This document shows positions 12,101 through 22,234 of a stretch of 64,000 nucleotides of DNA, piece after piece (the stretch's first letter is position 1; each line of letters begins with the position of its first letter). Source of the stretch: Shinisaurus crocodilurus. Lineage: Eukaryota; Chordata; Lepidosauria; Squamata; Shinisauridae. The stretch is from NCBI GenBank assembly GCA_021292165.1, contig CM037877.1:128096402-128160401 (forward strand), read 5' to 3'. Below the pieces are notes generated by a model. It worked only from the letters and a program-made list of their open reading frames with translations. It was not told the DNA's origin and searched no databases. Both the position numbers and the translations under genes were made by a program.

Positions 12101-12438
12101 CATCAGCTCATTTAGCGTTAATTCGTTTGGCCATTTGTTCTGTCCCATTGGTTGAGTTTCCTCTCGGGTTGCCTTGAACTCAGCAGCTGCCAATTCTGAA
12201 GCAAGTTTAACAAATGGCCCCCTCCATAGTCTTGAATGTTACCTTTAAAGTCCACAGACCAATCTAAAATGGGATTCAGGGTGTGTGCCAACTCAGTTTC
12301 CCCCCTTTTATCTTTGTTTTCATCCCTGGCTGTAAAAAATGGTGTAATTTTTGCTTGGCCTTTCTTTCCATTTAAAAGGGAACTTCCAGAAGTGGGTAAA
12401 ATCCCCAGAGTTCTATACACATTTCTCGTGAGCGCCAT
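9101..12438 (-). pseudogene. LINE-X ORF1 relic, interrupted by an L1 copy
   Basis: The likely start is the ATG at about 12438, giving MALTRNVYRTLGILPTSGS. The product is lysine- and serine-rich and mostly hydrophilic, with short cysteine pairs ('KCKKYPKCKE' near 11745, 'CPKCKTAE' near 9330) that may be zinc-knuckle remnants. The frame shifts at about 12180 and again at about 11735. The protein resumes after the L1 at 9404-11193 with 'FFKNLAPPLALCGYSDSCPKC'-type sequence and ends near 9101. By position it is the nucleic-acid-binding ORF1 protein of a LINE. I do not recognise a named domain. Confidence 0.6.
9404..11193 (+). mobile_element. L1 LINE, 5'-truncated, with 15-bp target duplication, inside LINE-X ORF1
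   Basis: The 15-bp target duplication AAAGAATCTAGAAAC lies at 9389-9403 and 11194-11208, and the 3' end is a TAAATAAAATAAAAATAAAA tail. Coding starts within the reverse transcriptase: 'ALDIFKAFDCVEW' (catalytic D), 'RGIRQGCPLSPILFALVMEI' and 'INLFADDTLL' (FADD, the L1 form). The connection domain follows, then the C-terminal Cys/His motif near 10600, written in two frames. There are several frameshifts and stops, including a TGA after 'LMPVRLN' at 10554. It is a dead copy about 1.8 kb long. Confidence 0.93.
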
Positions 12439-12440
12439 TT

Positions 12441-14612
12441 TTTTTTGTAGATATATATAGAGAGTACTGGGAAAAGTAAAATACAAACTCCCAGCTAACA
12501 ATTACACAAAAAGTCCCAACCTCTGCATTTTTATACTCACTGCCTCCAACCTGGCAGGCTTCATAGATCTCTCTTCATGATTTTAGCAGAATCTTCACAG
12601 TTTTTCATGGAGACTCTCTTTCCTCCTCTCATCCAAAACCATATCTCGTTTCTCGTTCTCCCTTCTGTATTTGGTAACCTTTCCGGGCCTCCTGCACACC
12701 TCTTCTCTTCTGTTGTGACTCCAGATGGAAACAAGAACTTCTTCTTAGCCAAAACTCCGATAATTAGTCATTTACGGTAAATTACACTGCATTAGCTGCG
12801 GAGCTCCAAACAAACATACCTTGTCACCCGGTGGCACTTCTGGTCATCTCGATTAAGTATTGGATTTATTGTGATTTTTATTATCATTTTGTAAGTCACT
12901 TTGAAGATTTTTTTGGAAACATGAGATATAAATATTTGATACAAGCAGTAATTACTGGTTAAGACAAAAAGGTTGGTTTTGATGGTTACTGCTTTCAGAA
13001 TTAGACGGGCTAGGGGTGCCCTTGATGAGGACCTTATGGCCTCTAACATCTCACTGATGAAAACAAGGAGACTTGGGAATTTGTGTAACACCAAAGCAAG
13101 GTTCCCTACACACCTGAGTTAGATGGAAAGTTAGAAAGCTGGTCAGACCATTGGTCCATCTAGCTCTGCATTGTCTACACTTCCTTTTTTAAAAATAAAC
13201 AAACAAACAAAGGCAAGGTCTATCTGGAGGTGGAGGGGGAATGACAAGGAATCAAAGCAGGAGGGGAATTTTACAAGTTTATAGTAGGCTTAGTGAAATT
13301 ATGTTTGGGCACTGCCTCTGTGTGGCATGAGAGGTCAAGATGGTGGCCAGAAGCACTGGGCTTTGCTTTGCTTCCCTCACTCTGTCTGCCTTATGAGAGG
13401 AACAGATGTCTCTGCTGCTCGGGGAGACTAGCAGGCAAGAGCAGTGTTATGGAATGCCGAGAGTGGTGGGCTTACAGTGCAACAGAACATAACAGGAAAT
13501 CTGTACCATTCTGTTTCCTCCTGCAAGACAAATAGCAGCTTGGTGGAGGGGGTGATTCTCATTAGGAAAGCAGCACAGGGAGAAGGATTCTCACCACCAG
13601 CAGCATTACAATCCCAATCCAGATTGTCCAACCTTCATGGCTGTTATTCTTTCCTTTTCTTTTTTAACTGTTATTCATGAATCCCCTGCATCACTAGTTG
13701 AGTCCTTAGACAGCAGGGATCCAGGTTCCCAGACAGCAGGTAAGTTTACTGTGTGAATTTGAGCCACCAGTGTCTCCCAGTCTATGTCACACACTTGTTG
13801 TGAAGATAAAAGGGGAGAGAAAAAAACATACACACCACCCTGAGCTCTTTGGAAAAAAATGTGGGATAAAATCGAATAATAAATTTCCAGTCCTCACCTT
13901 ATGTTTTCACCATTCTGGGCTTCAGTCAACAAAAATGCTGCAATACAGTGAATGCTGCATTTGATAGGCCATCTATTTATTTCTGTGTGGGCGACAATAG
14001 TTCCATATCCTTGGATCATTTCCACAGTTCTTTAAATACAGGACCTCCTGAGAGTCTTAAGCAACAAAGGGACACACAACTAACAGCTGTTGTACACAGT
14101 AGCAGAATGAAGTGATAGAATCCTGGACCTACATGTCTTCAAACTGCAGGTAATGAAAGGGTCATGCTTTTGAATGCTCCCCTTGCTAAAAACCAAAAAA
14201 CCAAAACCAACACCCTCCTCAGTCCAATAAACTAACACATCAGTGAGAAAGGTTTAGCATAACCCTTACCCTGATGTGCTAGTTTACTACATGCAAAGAA
14301 ACAACTTGGGGAGTATTCAAAAATATGAATCCAACCACACCTATAGTTTGCAGTGGCAAATAACACAAAACTATGGGAGTAGAGGGGAATTGTCATGGAA
14401 AGATAGAGGGCAGAGGGAGGGCTAAACAATCTTTCCCCCCTCCCCTATACTGCTTCTTTGCTCCAAACTGATCTCTCCCAATTCTGATCTGCCTGGAAGA
14501 AGTAGCCATCATTTTCATGTAATATATAGTTTGGCCTGTTGGTGCTGAAGTGGATCATGAAGAGAAGGCCACACAGAGGATGCAAAGTAGCAACAATGTT
14601 AATACTGAATTT
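12441..14612. other. LINE-X 5' flank and unassigned sequence
   Basis: About 12441-12790 may be 5' UTR of LINE-X, as it precedes ORF1 on the minus strand. Around 12850-12945 the text 'ttttgtaagtcactttgaagattt...agatataaatatttgat' looks like the 3' tail of a LINE or SINE. At 13140-13180 'gaccattggtccatctagctctgc' is a phrase common in squamate dispersed repeats. No gene or complete element could be supported in the rest. Confidence 0.4.
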
Positions 14613-14847
14613 TACTGAGGACAGGCCATATGGCAGGCTGCTGCAGGCATGGCTGAATGGGAAACTGAACGCCCAGTGCCTTGGAGCTGACTGAGACACT
14701 TCCTGGTATCTCAAACCAGGAGGGCAAATACACTACACCCTTCCCCCACCTCCGCCGCCCCCAGTCACTTAGTCCCAAAGATATCAGGGGCGAGCCAGAG
14801 CATGGGTTTAAGTTGTCCATTGGACTTGATGAAGAGGCACCCAGTTA
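14613..14847 (+). repeat. Arm 1 of a 235-bp inverted repeat (1 mismatch)
   Basis: This segment is the reverse complement of 16457-16691 over its full 235 bp, with one difference seen by eye (CCTGCAGCAG versus CCTTCAGCAG in the reverse reading). Arm 1 lies upstream of the Helitron-like element. Similarity stops abruptly at both ends. It has no recognised function and the two arms give identical chance frames. Confidence 0.95.
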
Positions 14848-15279
14848 GCTCTGGGTCATGCTGGTCAGGGTCTAGACAAACATTGTCTTGCCTTGTTTCT
14901 GGAACAGCCACTGGTTCATCGTCTCCAGCCACCTGAACATCCCTGGTACTTTCAGAGAGAACTGGCGTGCATCGCATAGGCTCTTACACGGTTGGATGGA
15001 TCTGCCCCAAACTTGGCACGCATACTCTCCATCACCCAAGGACAAAGACTGGAGGGTTTAAATCTCCGAAAAAGCTTCGCCACGCCTCTACAGCCCAAAA
15101 TAGATGAGAGCCAATGGCGTCACTTGGAATGTTCGCAGGGACCATTCAGGAGCGGTTATGCAAATCACACCACCTATAGAATGTTGGTATGAACTGCCGC
15201 CACAGGGGCCAACATATGGAATGTTCATATGAACTGCAGCCAGGGCCTACACAGGGGGGAAGGGAAGATGGAATGTCAT

Positions 15280-16840
15280 TGTTGGGTAGTCCCGGGGGGG
15301 GGGGGTAGAGCAGGGATTTCATTGTGTGGTCATGGGGGAGGAGCAGGGAAATCAATGTTGTGTGGTCCTGGGGGAGCAGGGATTTCATTGTGTAGTCCCG
15401 GGGGTGGGGGGAGCTGGGATTTCATTGTGTGGTCCCAGTGGTGGGGGGAGAGCAAGGATTTCATTGTGAAGTCCCGGGGAGGGTGGAAGCAGGGAATTCA
15501 TTGTTGTGTAGTCCCGGGGGGGGGGAGCAGGGAATTCATTGTTGTGTAGTCCCGGGGGGGAGCAGGGAATTCATTGTTGTGTAGTCCCGGGGGGGGGGGG
15601 AGCAGGGAATTCATTGTGTGGTCCCGGGATGACGACGACAGGGATTTCATCGTGAAGTCCCGGGGGGGGGGGGGGACACACAGGGATTTCATTGTGTAGT
15701 CCCGGAGGAAACAGAACAGGGATTTCATTGTGTAGTCCTGGGGGGAGCAGGTAGTCCTGGGGGAGCTGGGATTTCATCATGTAATCCCAGGGGGGCTGCA
15801 GGCAGCTACCTTAAGGAATTTCCAACGTCCAAACAGAATGTTCATAGGAACTGCAGCCGGGGCCTACATGGGGGGGGGGGAGCAAGAATTTCATTGTTGG
15901 GTAGTCCCGGGGGAGGGAGCAGGGATTTCATTGTTGTGTAGTCTCGGGGGGGGGGGAGAGCAGGGATTACATTGTTGTGCAGTCCCAGGGGGGGAAACAG
16001 GGATTTCATTGTTGCATAGTCCTGGGGACGGACAGACAGGGAATTCATTGTTGTGTAGTCCTGGGGGGAGCAGGGATTTCACTGTTGTGTAGCCCGGGGG
16101 GGGGGGGACTGGGATTTCATTGTGTGGTCCCGGGGGGCAGGGAGCAGGGATTTCATTGTAAAGTCCTGGGGAGGGGGAACAGGGAATTCATTGTAAAGTC
16201 CTGACGGGGGGGAAGCAGAGATTTCATTGTAAAGTCCTGACGGGGGGGAAGCAGAGATTTCATTGTTCAGTACCGGAGGGGGAAAGCTGGGATTTCATTG
16301 TGCAGTCCCGGGGGGCGGACAGAGATTTGATTGTGTAGTCCCGGGGGGCAGAGCAGGGATTTCATTGTGTAGTCCTGGGAGGGAGCAGGGATTTCACTGT
16401 GTAGTCCCGGAGGGGGGAGCAGGGAAATAATTGTTGTGTAGTCCCGGGGGGGCAGGTAACTGGGTGCCTCTTCATCAAGTCCAATGGACAACTTAAACCC
16501 ATGCTCTGGCTCGCCCCTGATATCTTTGGGACTAAGTGACTGGGGGCGGCGGAGGTGGGGGAAGGGTGTAGTGTATTTGCCCTCCTGGTTTGAGATACCA
16601 GGAAGTGTCTCAGTCAGCTCCAAGGCACTGGGCGTTCAGTTTCCCATTCAGCCATGCCTTCAGCAGCCTGCCATATGGCCTGTCCTCAGTAGTCCAGGGA
16701 GGGAAGCAGGAATTTCATTGTGTAGTCCCGGGGGAGCAGGTAGTCCCAGGGGAACTGGGATTTCATTGTGCAGTCCCAGGGGAGCTGGTAGTCCCGGGGG
16801 AGCTGGGATTCCATTCCATTATGTAGTCCTATGGAGGGAT
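15280..16840. repeat. G-rich minisatellite, unit about 35 bp, roughly 30 units
   Basis: The unit reads approximately G(5-13)-AGCAGGGATTTCATTG-TGTAGTCCCG. By eye there are about 30 units in three blocks (15280-15800, 15875-16455, 16692-16840). They are interrupted by a repeated spacer carrying GTTCATA(T/G)GAACTGCAGCC and CAGCTACCTTAAGGAATTTC, and by arm 2 of the inverted repeat. G runs reach 13-14 (near 15661), so the strand could form G-quadruplexes. Apparent reading frames here are artefacts of the repeat. Confidence 0.95.
16457..16691 (-). repeat. Arm 2 of the 235-bp inverted repeat, inserted in the minisatellite
   Basis: This is the reverse complement of 14613-14847. It interrupts a minisatellite unit cleanly: array sequence runs up to GGGGGGCAGG, then the arm, then GTCCAGGGAGGG of the next unit. 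No terminal repeats or target duplication flank it. Confidence 0.95.
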
Positions 16841-17357
16841 TCAAAACAGTGGACAGCTACCTTAAGGAATTTCAAACAAATAGTGCCTATAGGAAAATGA
16901 CGACCCATGCAATGCCGGGTAAAAAAAGCTAGTATAATAAATAAATAAATAAATAAGCAATCCATCTTTGGCAGGTTTGGCAAAGCAGTGAGGGAGATGG
17001 TGGTGCAGCATAGAGACATTATTTTCCTTTTTAAAGCCATATTCAGAAACTGAAAATGCAAGGATCAGCATTTGGTGAGTTTTATTAGAAGCTTCATGAT
17101 AAAGACATTCCCTTTGTGCTGCCTGAACAGCCGTTCCAAGGCTCTTTGAGGTGACTAAACATTTGCACATCAAAAGGGGGAAGATGAAAACATTTTGCTG
17201 GGGAAACCTACCACAGATCTACCTCTGAACTCTGTGTTCACTCTCCAAGTGATCACCCCCTGCTCTTAGGGACATGGCCAAATGGCATCTGCCTGCCCTG
17301 CTTTGGTGCTAAACTAGAAGAATGCATAAACAAGGTACAGAAGCCTGATTTTTACAT

Positions 17358-17612
17358 TACAGTCATGCCTTGGATTGAGAGCATAATTCGTTCCGGAAAC
17401 GTGCTTGTAATCCAAAACACTTGTATATCAAAATGAAATTCCCCCCCAAAAAAAATTGTACAGAGATTTTTAATTTAAGCCATACTACAGTACTTGTATT
17501 GCAAGACCTCGCTTGTATATCAAGTCAAAAAATTTTAATAAATATTTAAAAATTTGCTTGTCTTGCAAAACGCTCTCAAACCAAGTTACTTGCAATCCAA
17601 GGTATTACTGTA
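17358..17612 (+). mobile_element. mariner-type MITE, copy 1
   Basis: The ends are TACAGTCATGCCTTGGATTG and CAATCCAAGGTATTACTGTA, inverted repeats that begin and end in TA, the Tc1/mariner target duplication. The length is about 255 bp with no coding capacity. The second copy, in opposite orientation, is at 24530-24783. The resemblance of the two is close throughout, including a C/A or T/G run after the left end. Confidence 0.85.
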
Positions 17613-18621
17613 TTTGTGTGGATGCCACCAAAGGAGCCCCACTTCAGTGTGTGTGGGACCCACACTACCATCTGTACCCAGAAAATACATGTTTGGGTAG
17701 GTCACATGGGATATATCCATACCAACACTAGCACCATTACCTTCACCACCCCAAAAAGCTACAGCACTGGCATGAGGGTCATCTCATGTGATCCTTGTAA
17801 AGAACATGTGTCCTGGATACAGATTTTACCACTTAAAGTTGACTCTCCACTACGCTACTATGTTTTTTTCCCCAGTGGCATCCATGTCACCCTACTATGT
17901 GAGAACCCAGTTTTGTTATTGGACATTGCTACCATCCGGACACCTGGCAAGCAACTCTTTTACTGCTGGACATGTCCCACACAGTCACCAGAAGGGGCGT
18001 AGCATCAAAAATGTTCAGCCCAGTGCAACTTCTCACAGCACAGTGTTGCAGAAAGAGAAGCTGTCACAATCTTGCTATGCAGCAGTACAGGATGGGAGTA
18101 GGTTTCACTAACAATTACCCAAGATTAACCAGAAATGAATGTTTATGAAAAGAATGGAAACAAATCTGAAAGTAAACCAAAGTCTGGAATGAATGCAATT
18201 AAAACTCCTAAACCCATTCCCCTAGTCCCGTCCATCCTCTTCTCTCTTCCAATTGTCCAGCGGCCAGATTCCCACCACCATTCCAACTATCATTTTATGC
18301 TCCCTTCAACTCCCCACTCCCACTTACCTTAACATATGCCAAGCTCCTTTCCAAACACAAACACTAACCACAGTGTGCATTATAAACGCACACTTGCTCG
18401 ATGTGCTTTCTGTCATGCACCTCTCTTAAAAGCAAACATGGTTCAGGAGAGCTGTAAAGAAGGCTAGGTCAAGGCACCTAATACAGCAATGGGCCTCCAT
18501 TTTCATACTTGCATCAATCCTGATCAATGCGCTCTTCTGTCTGAGTGCAACACTGATCATTATAATCCTTCAGGCTTTCAATGGGGCCAGTGATTCTGCC
18601 ACCTGGGACTCCAACCTAACA
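17613..18621. other. No gene or repeat recognised
   Basis: A 128-codon plus-strand frame (17616-18002) and overlapping frames have no recognisable domain. The same applies to 16960-17350 upstream of the MITE, which begins with a short AATA repeat at 16935-16955. Confidence 0.4.
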
Positions 18622-18629
18622 TTCTAGGA

Positions 18630-18829
18630 CAGTGTTCTCCAACCTTGGGTCCCCAGATGTTTTTGGCCTACAACTCCAAGCATGCTGGGAGTTGTAGGCC
18701 AAAAACATCTGGGGACCCAAGGTTGGAGAACACTGATCTAGATGTTTACAAATCGATTGATACGCTGGCTGGGGCATGCTGGGAGTTGTAGGCCAAAAAT
18801 ATCTGGGGAACCAAGGCTGGAGAACACTG
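18630..18829. mobile_element. hAT MITE ('TGTTCTCC' family) with an extra right arm
   Basis: The left terminus is CAGTGTTCTCCAACCTTGGG. Two right termini are present, one ending at 18735 (CACTG followed by ATCTAGAT) and one ending at 18829. The outer flanks TTCTAGGA (18622-18629) and TTCTATGA (18830-18837) match at 7 of 8 bases and suit an 8-bp hAT duplication. The copy is therefore rearranged: one left arm and two right arms. Confidence 0.85.
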
Positions 18830-18837
18830 TTCTATGA

Positions 18838-19520
18838 GATCTTTGCAGCACAGCTTCTATATCTTACTATCTCTGTAAAATGTGAAGCACGCTTCAGGAC
18901 ATTGTAACATAATAAACTGTAACTCTCCCTGTACCAGGCAGCCTGTACCATTGCAACTCTCCGGGCACATGGTTTCTTAGGCACATATTTATGTGCCACA
19001 GGTTCCCATAGGAGCACCATTACATGCATTTCCCTGCTTTTAAATACATTCCCTACTTCGAACAAGATTTCTTTCCAAGGCCAAACTTTGCTAGGGAATT
19101 CAGTTTCATGCAAGATACAAGTCAAGATGAAAATGTGGCAGGTGTACCAGACCTGTGTTATACTGAGAGAAATAAATCACTGCAGGAGGACACCAATTGT
19201 CTGGGAATTCTTGCTTGTTTTAGTTATTAGGCTAATTAATTAACCAGTTGGTTTTCTGTTTTATCCCATCCTGACTTGAAGGCTCAGGATGTGTAACAGA
19301 ACCATTTGCACGCTGCCAGAATTTGGGGCCACTTACACTCCCCCAGCTTTCCACAAGATTCACTTCATCATTATTAACATCTCTGTTTACAGTATGTCCA
19401 CAGCTATGTTGGATTACAGTAATTTATTGGGTGTTGTCATAGTAACAACAGCAGTTTCCTGTTGCATACTGGATTCTGGGTCAGTGTGCATTGCTGCATT
19501 CTGTGGAATCTCTTTCCTAT
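18838..19520. other. No gene or repeat recognised
   Basis: Unique-looking sequence of ordinary composition. Short open frames show no domain. Confidence 0.4.
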
Positions 19521-20286
19521 GAAATTCAATGATTTAAAAAAACCTGCCACTTTAAGACCAGAGTTACGGTTGTGTCATGTTGGCTCAAGGTCCACAAAAC
19601 CAGGAAATTGGAAGCTTCGGCTGATGCCTTATCAGACGTGCCCTGTGATCAGTAATGATGTTGTACAGTGTCACAAACTGTGCTTGCTTAGAACTGTTAG
19701 GTCCACACATAAAAACTAGAGGCTCTCCCCACGAAGGGGTGATATATGTACCACCCCCTTTTGCAAGCAAAGATCCATTTGTGGCTTTGTTTTCACTTGA
19801 CAGTTCACCTTTTGACAGCTGTCAAGGGAAAGCAAGGGAATGCAATAAATTAGTCTATTTGTAGCTTTGTTTTATCAACAGTCCTGGATAGTGCCTTCTG
19901 CACTTGACAGGAGACACTTCCCAGGACATTGACGAGGCAAGGCTTTTCATTTCGGATCCCTGTAAGTGCACAGATGCACACTTGCAAAAGACCAGAAAAG
20001 AAACAACAATTTGCACAAATGTCAAGACCAAATTTTTAAAATGTGAAAATTGCACCCAGACTCCCCCCCCCCTAACCCCGGTGTAGTCGGCTGCCACTTG
20101 CCATAATGGAAATGCTTTGGAATTCCGTTGTGCTTAAATGAAATGGAATTCCCAGCATTGCTCATCCCTATTCAGGCCCAAATCCAGATGGGGAAGATAG
20201 AATGTCTGGGACCAGAAAAGATGCCCCACATTGTCCTGGTCCTCTATTGCCTTATGAAGCATCTGAGTCTTACTGTATTGCTAGAG

Positions 20287-20421
20287 CAGTGTTCTCCAAC
20301 CTTGGGTCCCCAGATGTTTTTGTCCTAGAACTCCCAGCATGCCCCAGCCAGCTACACTGGCTGGGGCATGCTGGAAGTTGTAGGACAAAAACATCTGGGG
20401 ACCCAAGGTTGGAGAACACTG
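20287..20421. mobile_element. hAT palindromic MITE, TSD TGCTAGAG
   Basis: This 135-bp near-perfect palindrome starts CAGTGTTCTCCAACCTTGGG and ends with its complement. The perfect 8-bp duplication TGCTAGAG lies at 20279-20286 and 20422-20429. It is nested in the foldback element. Confidence 0.95.
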
Positions 20422-20480
20422 TGCTAGAGGAATCCTCCTTTGAGTTGAATGATCCATGCCTGTTTGTTGTTTGTAAGCAA

Positions 20481-20636
20481 GCTGGCCCAGCTTGTCTGGG
20501 CGTGGAAAGCTAAGCAGTGTCAGGCCTGGTTATTACTTGGATGGGAGACCCCTCCTCTAGTTTCCTGCATTGAGCAGGGGGTTGGACTTGATAGCCTTGT
20601 AGGCTCCTTCCAACTCTATAGTCTTTGAAATCTATG
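20481..20636 (+). mobile_element. 5S rRNA-derived SINE with CR1 tail, copy 2
   Basis: The head reads GCGTGGAAAGCTAAGCAG-TGTCAGGCC, then TGGTTATTACTTGGATGGGA (5S promoter boxes). The tail reads TTCCTGCATTGAGCAGGGGG, TTGGACTTGATAGCCTTGTA and CTCCTTCCAACTCTATA, matching the CR1 3' UTR at 5710-5780. It is inserted in the foldback element. Confidence 0.9.
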
Positions 20637-20829
20637 ACAATTTGTGATGTTGCACAACATCATTACTGATCATGAGGCACATCTGTTTAGGTATCAGCCT
20701 TTGCTTCCAATTTCCTAACTCTGAGGAGGTAACCTTAATTCTGGTCTTCCCTTAATAACCTTAATTCTGGTCTTAAACTGGCAGGGTTTTTTGATCATTG
20801 AATTTCCCTGGTTTAAAAAAAGAAGAAGA

Positions 20830-21654
20830 AGAAGAAATGTATTATTACAGTGTTATGGAAAAAGAAAAAAACAAACTAAAAAAGAAAACATAAACAAGGT
20901 ATTAACTGAGCAGATGTGTACACATCAACAGATATGTCCCTGTATGTTTATAATAACTTACTTCTGAATAAGTCTGCACAGGATTCCAGCATAGCATTTT
21001 CATTTTCCTCCCTCTCTTCATAAGTGAATGATTCCCGCAGCCTTCAAAATTACCTCACTCTTATCTCAGTTGACAGGTTCCCTGCTACCCTTACCCACCG
21101 TGAGAATGCTGACAAGAAAGGTGGAATTAAAAATACTAGAGTATACTGGCAGCATTCTAGCTTCAGAGTGAAACTGAGCATGTCCAATATGACATTGCCA
21201 GCAGTTGCTGCCATAGGCTTTCATGGAGCAGAAAAAACTTGATAATTTTTAAGTTACTGCTCAGAATTTCACCAAACCAATGAAAGGCACACCTCCTCAA
21301 TAATCCTGAATAAAGTACATCAGTAGTTTTTCCCGGAACATGAAAGAAATATATGCTATACTGAGCTGCAGTTTAAGTAAAAAGGACAAATGTGTCAATT
21401 TTCAGCAGCTTTTAACTTGCTGTATCTCTGGCACTTTGAAATGTTGCACTATTGTAGACCTCCTAAGGCAGATTATGGATACTAAGTTTCAAGTTATTAG
21501 CTCTACATGTGTCATTTATTAAAGCAGTAGAATTTTGAGGCTTATAATGGTGGGACCTTTTTTTTTTTTTTTTGACAACTCACCTTAACTAAAGGGGCAC
21601 TCCCAAGCCTGTTTAATATTGCTCTCCCAATCTTTTGTTAGAAGAATATTGATG
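20830..21654. other. No gene recognised; short GAA repeat
   Basis: There is an AAGAAGAAGAAGAAG tract at about 20820-20836 and a T run at 21559-21573. No element or gene could be supported in the rest. Confidence 0.4.
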
Positions 21655-21662
21655 ATCTATAG

Positions 21663-21797
21663 CAGTGTTCTCCAACCTTGGGTCCCCAGATGTTTTTGGC
21701 CTACAACTCCTAGCATGCCCCAGCCAGCTATGCTGGCTGGGGCATGCTAGGAGTTGTAGGCCAAAAACATCTGGGGACCCAAGGTTGGAGAACACTG
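21663..21797. mobile_element. hAT palindromic MITE, TSD ATCTATAG
   Basis: This 135-bp palindrome belongs to the same family as 20287-20421. The perfect 8-bp duplication ATCTATAG lies at 21655-21662 and 21798-21805. Confidence 0.95.
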
Positions 21798-22131
21798 ATC
21801 TATAGGTATATGGGCAGATATTAGGGCTATCAAATGTTTGCTTCATTGGATTGGATAAGGGGCCACCTCAACCCGGAGCCTCAGCCTGCACATTGGCCTC
21901 GCCTCACCTGGTTTTCTCAGGCCTCTGGTGTCTTCCCATTGACTACAATGGCAACATCAACAAATGTTTATAACTTATTTTTAATATATCTTTTAGCAGG
22001 CTTATCCCCACTTCCCTTCTTTATGTATAGAGCTTACACACAAGGAGAACACCTGAATAGGTGTTTCTTGTTTTCCATTACATTGTATTTTATTCTTTTA
22101 AATATCTGAATAATATTTTTTATTGTTTATT

Positions 22132-22234
22132 TATTAATTTTATTTATTTAATCCATTTTTATACCGCCAATAGCCGAAGCTCTCTGGGCGGTTTACAACA
22201 GTTAAAAACATAAAATACAATAAAATACTGGGAA
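22132..22234 (-). repeat. L2-type LINE/SINE 3' tail
   Basis: The text TTTATTTAATCC...TATACCGCCAATAGCCGAAG, CTCTCTGGGCGGTTTACAAC is the reverse complement of the '-GTAAACCGCCCAGAG...GGGCGGTAT-AAATAAATAAA' tail common to squamate L2 elements. A sister copy is at 33275-33400. Confidence 0.7.

Larger units (their letters stand above)
4605..12440 (-). mobile_element. LINE-X: long minus-strand non-LTR retrotransposon of unresolved clade, split by three insertions
   Basis: Segments of one element can be followed on the minus strand from about 12440 to about 4605: ORF1 (12438-11209 and 9403-9101), a spacer, and ORF2 (8894-7320, 6060-5797, 5097-4905), then an AT-rich 3' UTR. The translation continues across each gap when the inserted element is removed. 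The insertions are an L1 (9404-11193), a hAT MITE holding another L1 (6061-7311) and a CR1 (5098-5796). The reverse transcriptase is of the non-LTR type (LLYADDMILL). Two ORFs and a C-terminal Cys/His motif argue against RTE and R4. The I/Vingi or Jockey-like groups are possible, but I cannot settle this by eye. No poly(A) tail or target duplication was identified for LINE-X itself. Confidence 0.75.
14940..16932 (+). mobile_element. Non-autonomous Helitron-like element
   Basis: The left part (14990-15130) has the phrase GGTTGGATGGATCTGCCCCA...AACTTGGCACGCATACTC, which from memory is typical of the 5' portion of vertebrate non-autonomous Helitrons. The right end is a degenerate short hairpin ACCC-n10-GGGT (16903-16920) followed by an A run and CTAG at 16929-16932, then T. 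Helitrons end in a hairpin plus CTRR and insert between A and T. There are no terminal inverted repeats and no coding capacity. The 5' boundary is approximate. The interior is a G-rich minisatellite. Confidence 0.55.
19521..20806. mobile_element. Foldback element with long terminal inverted repeats, copy 1, holding nested insertions
   Basis: The left end GAAATTCAATGATTTAAAAA and the right end (reverse reading GAAATTCAATGATCAAAAAA) pair. Both continue with CCTGCCA(C/G)TTTAAGACCAGA. Inner parts also pair: GATCAGTAATGATGTTGTAC near 19650 and its complement near 20660. A related copy without the insertions lies at 29867-30265. Relative to that copy, this one has gained about 450 bp at 19710-20160, a hAT MITE (20287-20421) and a 5S-SINE (20481-20636). 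The superfamily is unknown. No transposase is present. Confidence 0.75.

Noticed and set aside
15280..16840. CRISPR-like array
   Set aside because: Repeats are contiguous with variable G runs, not uniform repeats with unique spacers, and the context is a vertebrate genome.
15142..16900. Open frames repeating 'ISLCSPGGGG' or 'LPPPGLHNNEIP' motifs
   Set aside because: Direct translations of the G-rich minisatellite in all frames, not collagen-like or proline-rich genes.
17616..18002. 128-codon frame as a hypothetical gene
   Set aside because: No recognisable domain, overlapping frames of similar length, and no promoter or splice context.
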